Shown in pieces: positions 59,716 through 64,000 of a stretch of 64,000 bases of DNA. Position numbers and translations under genes: made by a program. Every line of letters begins with the position of its first letter. Within the stretch, counting starts at the first letter, position 1. The notes beneath the pieces were generated by a model that saw only the letters and a list, made by a program, of their open reading frames with translations, was not told where the DNA came from and searched no databases. Origin of the DNA: Conus ventricosus (lineage: Eukaryota > Mollusca > Gastropoda > Neogastropoda > Conidae); the NCBI GenBank assembly GCA_018398815.1, contig CM031607.1, forward strand, positions 84,825,175-84,889,174. Reading direction: 5' to 3'.

Positions 59716-61285
59716 AAAACTGAATGCCAATTAACTGACAAAGATCATGTAGATATAGAATACAATGACTCGCAGGATAAAAATGTAATGTTCTTTTGGG
59801 ATGAAAACTCGGATATGAAATTCCTAAGGGTATTAAAATCTTCAGAAATGAAAAAGCGCATTAAGTCAATTAATGACATTATGATAACAGATGATGAGAA
59901 GCATTTTAAATCCACGACAGTGGTGAATAATGTCGTTCAAGAGTTCACACAAATGCTGCATGACACTGGCAAACAAAGTATTGCCTATAGAACAAAAAGG
60001 AAATGGAAGAAAAGAAAAAGAAAGAATAAAAAGTGGTTTGATAAGGAATGTCAGTCACAACGTCGAGAAACTAAATCTTTGTTAAACGCACTAAACAGAC
60101 AGCCATTTAACAAAATACTTCACCAAAAATATTTCGTTGCAAGGAAAACATATAACAAAGTTATTGGAAAGAAAAAGAGACTGTACAAAGCCAATTTAAT
60201 AACTTTATTGAATAGAAACTTGTCTGAAAATCCAAACGCAGTTTGGAAAACCTTAAAGGAATTACAAACCATGGAGACTCAAGAACACACACAACACCTA
60301 CCAATCAAAACATGGATGACACATATTGAAAAACTAATAGGAAAAGAAGTTGAAATAGAAAATAAAGAAGTAATAATAGAGGAGAATCAAGAGAATAAAG
60401 GTATGAAAGCAGCTCTGAGTGACGTTCATGTAGATTATGAGATATCAGATATAGAAATCCTAAAAGTAATCAAGAATTTAAAAAAGAACAAATCTCCTGG
60501 AATGGATGGGATAAGGAATGAATTTTTAAAAACTGGGATTTCAGAATTGCTACCCACATTGAAAAACATATTTAATTTAATTTTTAAAACTGGTCAATAT
60601 CCAGATTTATGGAAAAGGGGCCTTTCGGTTCCTATTTACAAAGGAGGAGACAAAACGAACCCTAGCAACTACAGGGGAATAACTCTTAATTGTGCATTAA
60701 GCAACGTATTATGCCAAATACTAAATACTCGAATAAACAATCATTTGGAATCAAATAATCTTTTTATCTAATGTACAAACAGGTTTCAGAAAAAAACACA
60801 GAACTGCAGATCATATTTTTGTCTTAAAAAGTATAGTAGACCACACATTAAAATCGCGTAACTGCAGATTGTATACATGCTTTGTCGATTTTCAGAAAGC
60901 ATTTGATAACATTTCCCACGAAGGGTTATTGATAAAATTACAAAGATTTGGCATTCGGGGTAGATGGTTTGATTTAGTCAAAAACATGCACACAAATCCA
61001 CAAATCTTTTTAGTTGGTAAAAACGGAGCCTGCTATTCAGTATATGTACGAAGAGGAATTTTGCAAGGAAACTCGTTGAGTCCAACATTATTTAACATGT
61101 TTATAAACGATCTAACAAACAAGATTCCAACTGAGGATTCACCATCACTGGATCATTCAAGCAATACAAGAGTATCTGCTTTATTGTATGCAGATGATCT
61201 TGTACTCCTTGCAACATCGAAACTAGGTTTACAATCAAAATTAGACCAATTACATTTATATGTAAAGAGTGGGGGTTACTAATTA
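59515..61285 (+). pseudogene. LINE ORF2, reverse transcriptase part
   Basis: 59515-60771 is one long open frame. It covers the end of the endonuclease, a Lys-rich linker, KNKSPGMDGIRNEFLK and PIYKGGDKTNPSNYRGITL. After one frame break, TGFRKKHRTADHIFVLKSI follows. Then come the catalytic motif A FVDFQKAFDNISHEGL, RRGILQGNSLSPTLFNMFI, and motif C LLYADDLVLLA (about 61180-61212). All three catalytic Asp are intact. The frame breaks at 60771-60869 and near 61282 make the copy non-functional as it stands. Confidence 0.9.
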
Positions 61286-62406
61286 ACATCGAAAAGACGA
61301 AAATACTAATATTTTCCAAAACAGAACCCAAAAGTCGTTTATTTTTTAAATGTGGTACAAATTGCATTGAAACAGCAGAACAATACAAATATCTTGGAAT
61401 AATATTTCATAAATCAGGAAAACTTGACATCGCAGCGGAACATCTAAGTAACCAAGGTAATAAAGCAACATATTCCTTAAAAAGAGCGTTTAAAAATCAA
61501 AATATTAATTTTAAACTTGTTCTAAAGTTGTTGATAGTCTTATTTCACCAATATTAATGTATGGCGCGGATGTATGGCTACCTTTTTGCTTAAAATTAAA
61601 TGATAATTTCAATTTAGATAATCTGTTTAATCATTGCCTTTCAAATAGTTTACCACATGAACATACTCAACACAAGTTCTTCAAGCAAATGGTAGGTGTA
61701 CACAAAAAAAGCTATAAACTTAGCTGTAATTGGATAACTCGACGTTTTCCAATTAGCTTAACAATAATCCATCAGATAATAAAGTTTTGGCATCATATTT
61801 TAGAATCTGAAGACAACTCGCTGATTAAAATCATATACACTAACATGTTAAACAACGAAGATCAGCAAACCCTTGGTTTAGATTTGTCAAACAAATTCTC
61901 AGCCTAATGGGATTGAAGCATGTTTGGAATAACCAGCATACTTTAATATTAACAAGTTGTGTTATGTGGTCAAGAATAAACTAAAAGATGAATATGTATT
62001 ATTTTGGAAAAGAAAAAAAATCAGAAACAGAATCAAAACTAAAATTTTATGACAATATTACTACAGATTACAGAATGGAACCATATTTAGCAAACTCTTT
62101 CATAAGCTTCAATCAAAAACAAGCACAATGTAAATTAAGAATTTCTTGTCACGATCATAAATAGAAAAAGGTAGATATACTAAGACACCAAGAGAAAGAA
62201 GACTGTGTTTGGAATGTAATGAATTAGAAGACGAAATTCATTTCTTAGATAAATGTACTAAATATAATGATATAAGGCGGCAGTTTTTAGAACACATCAA
62301 AGACAAATATAATATACAAAATGCGCTGCCATCTATCTTAATATCAAATGACATGCTTATCAGCGAGATCTCAAAATATGTGTATGCTATTTCAAAGTGT
62401 CGATAA
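61286..62406 (+). pseudogene. LINE ORF2, C-terminal region
   Basis: INIEKTKILIFSKTEPKSR and EQYKYLGIIFHKSGKL follow the RT fold. 61557-61907 is open (MYGADVWLPFCLKLNDN, HKKSYKLSCNWITRRFPI). 62209-62406 encodes LCLECNELEDEIHFLDKC, a C-x-x-C ... H ... C pattern at the end of many LINE ORF2 proteins, and stops at 62406. Several frame breaks separate the parts. Confidence 0.8.
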
Positions 62407-62584
62407 GGTAAAATGCATGACAAGGACAACTTGATATAACATGATGATAGTTGGATACAACAACAAGCATAAATATTTGTATTTCGTCATTTGGTTTCGT
62501 TTATCTTTTCTCTACTTATTTGTGTCATATAAAACCTGTTACGGTTTTCAAAGGCATTAAACTATTGAATCTTGAATCTTGAAT

Positions 62585-62586
62585 CA

Positions 62587-62617
<31 letters not shown>

Positions 62618-62624
62618 CACACAC

Positions 62625-62656
<32 letters not shown>
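62585..62656. repeat. (AC)n microsatellite directly after the LINE tail
   Basis: CA tract starting at the last TTGAATC unit. Confidence 0.95.
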
Positions 62657-62660
<4 letters not shown>

Positions 62661-62789
62661 TAACACCGACATCCCTCCTCATCCACACCCGGGCTTACAC
62701 ACTTCAAATACGTGTTCCCGCCGGCCAGGTCACATGCACGCACGCCCCCCTCCCCCCCCCCCCTTCATTCCCCCCGCGCTCTCCCCACA

Positions 62790-62794
<5 letters not shown>

Positions 62795-62853
<59 letters not shown>
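62795..62853. repeat. (AC)n microsatellite
   Basis: CA tract ending exactly where the next LINE fragment begins. Confidence 0.95.
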
Positions 62854-62854
<1 letters not shown>

Positions 62855-63331
62855 AAAATTGATCATTTCAAAAGCATCCAAAATCTGCACATTTATGATA
62901 TGCATCAATACAGAAACTTCGTTTTAATATTTCATCGATTGAAACTGGATGCTTTTAGAACTAAATATAGCTCTGCAACAAAATGCATATGCGGGGAAAC
63001 AAAATTGACAAGAGATCATGTTTTGTTCGAATGTGTGCCTCTCAAGGCATTTCTGCCACATTTATCAGGCATGTCTGTGACAGATATTTTTTTTCTGATA
63101 TTGATTTTGCTTTGAAAGTTACTTTCTGCTTGATTTGTAGTCCAGTCAGGTATTTGCTTTAATCTGATATTGTTAGTGTGTGTAGGTTTGTTTGTTTATT
63201 CGTTTGTCTGTCTGATTGTTTTCTGATGTTATGTACACCACCCTCCGCTCACTCCCAGCCCCACCCCGTCCCTACACACTCCTTTCTTGTCTAATATCAC
63301 ATAGTTTGTGAAAAGACGTAACATTAAAGTG
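62854..63331 (+). mobile_element. Second LINE 3' fragment (same family as 1-863)
   Basis: Starting right after (AC)n, it reads KIDHFKSIQNLHIYDMHQYR, IFHRLKLDAFRTKYSS and CICGETKLTRDHVLFEC, the same C-terminal pattern as at 422-685. The 3' UTR ends TCTAATATCACATAGTTTGT ... GACGTAACATTAAAG, matching the end of the 1-863 copy, then a (CTA)n tail. Confidence 0.8.

Positions 63332-63385
<54 letters not shown>
63331..63385. repeat. (CTA)n microsatellite tail
   Basis: About 17 ACT/CTA units after the LINE 3' UTR. Confidence 0.95.
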
Positions 63386-63504
63386 ACTACTACTATACAC
63401 AACGTTTGTATGTATGCCTACTTTACAAACCCGTGAGGAATGCAGAGCGAGTTATTTTTATTCATTGTGATTGATCATCATGTATCAGTTCCGATATTTT
63501 AGGC

Positions 63505-63612
<108 letters not shown>

Positions 63613-63841
63613 GAACCCGCGAGGAATGCGGTATGACTATAGGTTATTTTTAGTCGTTATAGTTTCATCATCATTTATCACTGAGATAGGCTATACAGTT
63701 ATCATCGACTGACTGAGAAGGGACTGAAGAGATATGATGAGCACACTAACTTATCAGTCAAAAAGATAACAAGTGCTGTTTATGGACATGTATCTAAAGA
63801 GGCTTACTGAGTAGGCTGAGTGCTGACGGAAATTGAAACTG

Positions 63842-63972
63842 TAGTGGGGGGAAACAAGTGCAGGCTAACAATTCTGCAAGTCTTCTGTCATTAGAGTATT
63901 GACTTGGTAAAGATTAGAACTTCAAAAAATAAAATAAAAAAATAAAAAAGCTGAAGATGAAAAAATGGCGAC
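63842..63972 (+). mobile_element. Third copy of the 175-bp repeat seen at 45.9 and 46.6 kb
   Basis: GTAGTGGGGGGAAACAAGTG, CAGGCTAACAATTCTGCA, GACTTGGTAAAGATTAGAAC, an A-rich part and GCTGAAGATGAAAAAATGG match the direct repeats of the Penelope-like remnant with moderate divergence. Confidence 0.75.
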
Positions 63973-64000
63973 AAGAAAATATATGGGGAAAAAAAGAAAA

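Larger units (their letters stand above)
57260..62584 (+). mobile_element. 5'-truncated LINE (APE-type non-LTR retrotransposon), two-ORF, degenerate
   Basis: ORF1 (SGNH-like plus repeats) and ORF2 (endonuclease, RT, C-terminal Cys/His) lie in order on the plus strand. The 3' end is a tail of TTGAATC repeats (62564-62584). (AC)n lies immediately on both sides. At least six frame breaks or stops interrupt the ORFs. The domain set points to the CR1/Jockey superfamily; the clade is not resolved. Confidence 0.88.

Overview
This is a eukaryotic, almost certainly molluscan (gastropod-like) genomic window. The signs are intron-rich gene structure with canonical GT-AG sites, very dense (AC)n/(GT)n microsatellites and minisatellites, degenerate retroelements of several classes (APE-type LINEs, a DIRS element, tRNA-headed SINE, Penelope-like debris, hAT and foldback DNA elements), and dispersed repeats that resemble ones I associate with gastropod genomes (the last point is from memory and unverified).

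The only host gene I can support runs on the minus strand from 56774 down to 3196 and continues beyond the left edge. It is a MAP7/ensconsin-family microtubule-associated protein. Ten exons are visible: E1 56735-56774 (start codon), E2 45032-45250, E3 43891-44131 (N-terminal microtubule-binding coiled coil), E4 38011-38302, E5 28554-28691, E6 23885-24166, E7 21011-21228, E8 12231-12851 (proline-rich linker plus start of the MAP7 domain), E9 11647-11827 and E10 3196-3301 (rest of the kinesin-binding MAP7 domain). Nearly all exon phases join correctly. Three exons (E3, E8, E10) have lengths that break the frame by one or two bases although the protein on both sides is conserved. This fits local indels, probably in the assembly, better than a decayed gene.

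The introns hold most of the window. Intron 9 contains a nearly complete but frameshifted DIRS retrotransposon (3792-9659, with inverted terminal repeats, gag, RT, RNase H and tyrosine recombinase) carrying a nested hAT fragment, followed by a 294-bp foldback element. Intron 7 contains a TIR/foldback element (14723-16027), with a second inverted copy of its inner part in intron 5. Intron 4 contains an 865-bp tRNA-headed retroelement with target-site duplications, and a 40-bp minisatellite. Intron 3 begins with a 1.1-kb array of 30-bp units whose sequence repeats the splice acceptor of exon 4. Intron 2 holds a 66-bp repeat that is open in frame. Intron 1 holds a Penelope-like remnant with two hammerhead-ribozyme-like cores, one of them in a 64-bp perfect palindrome.

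Upstream of the gene, on the plus strand, lies a 5.3-kb LINE (57260-62584). Its ORF1 has an SGNH-hydrolase-like domain plus a 29-residue tandem repeat, and its ORF2 has endonuclease and reverse transcriptase. It sits between (AC)n tracts. LINE 3' fragments of a second family occur at both ends of the window. No rRNA, functional tRNA gene, CRISPR array or prokaryotic operon is seen. All calls come from reading the sequence; no searches were run.
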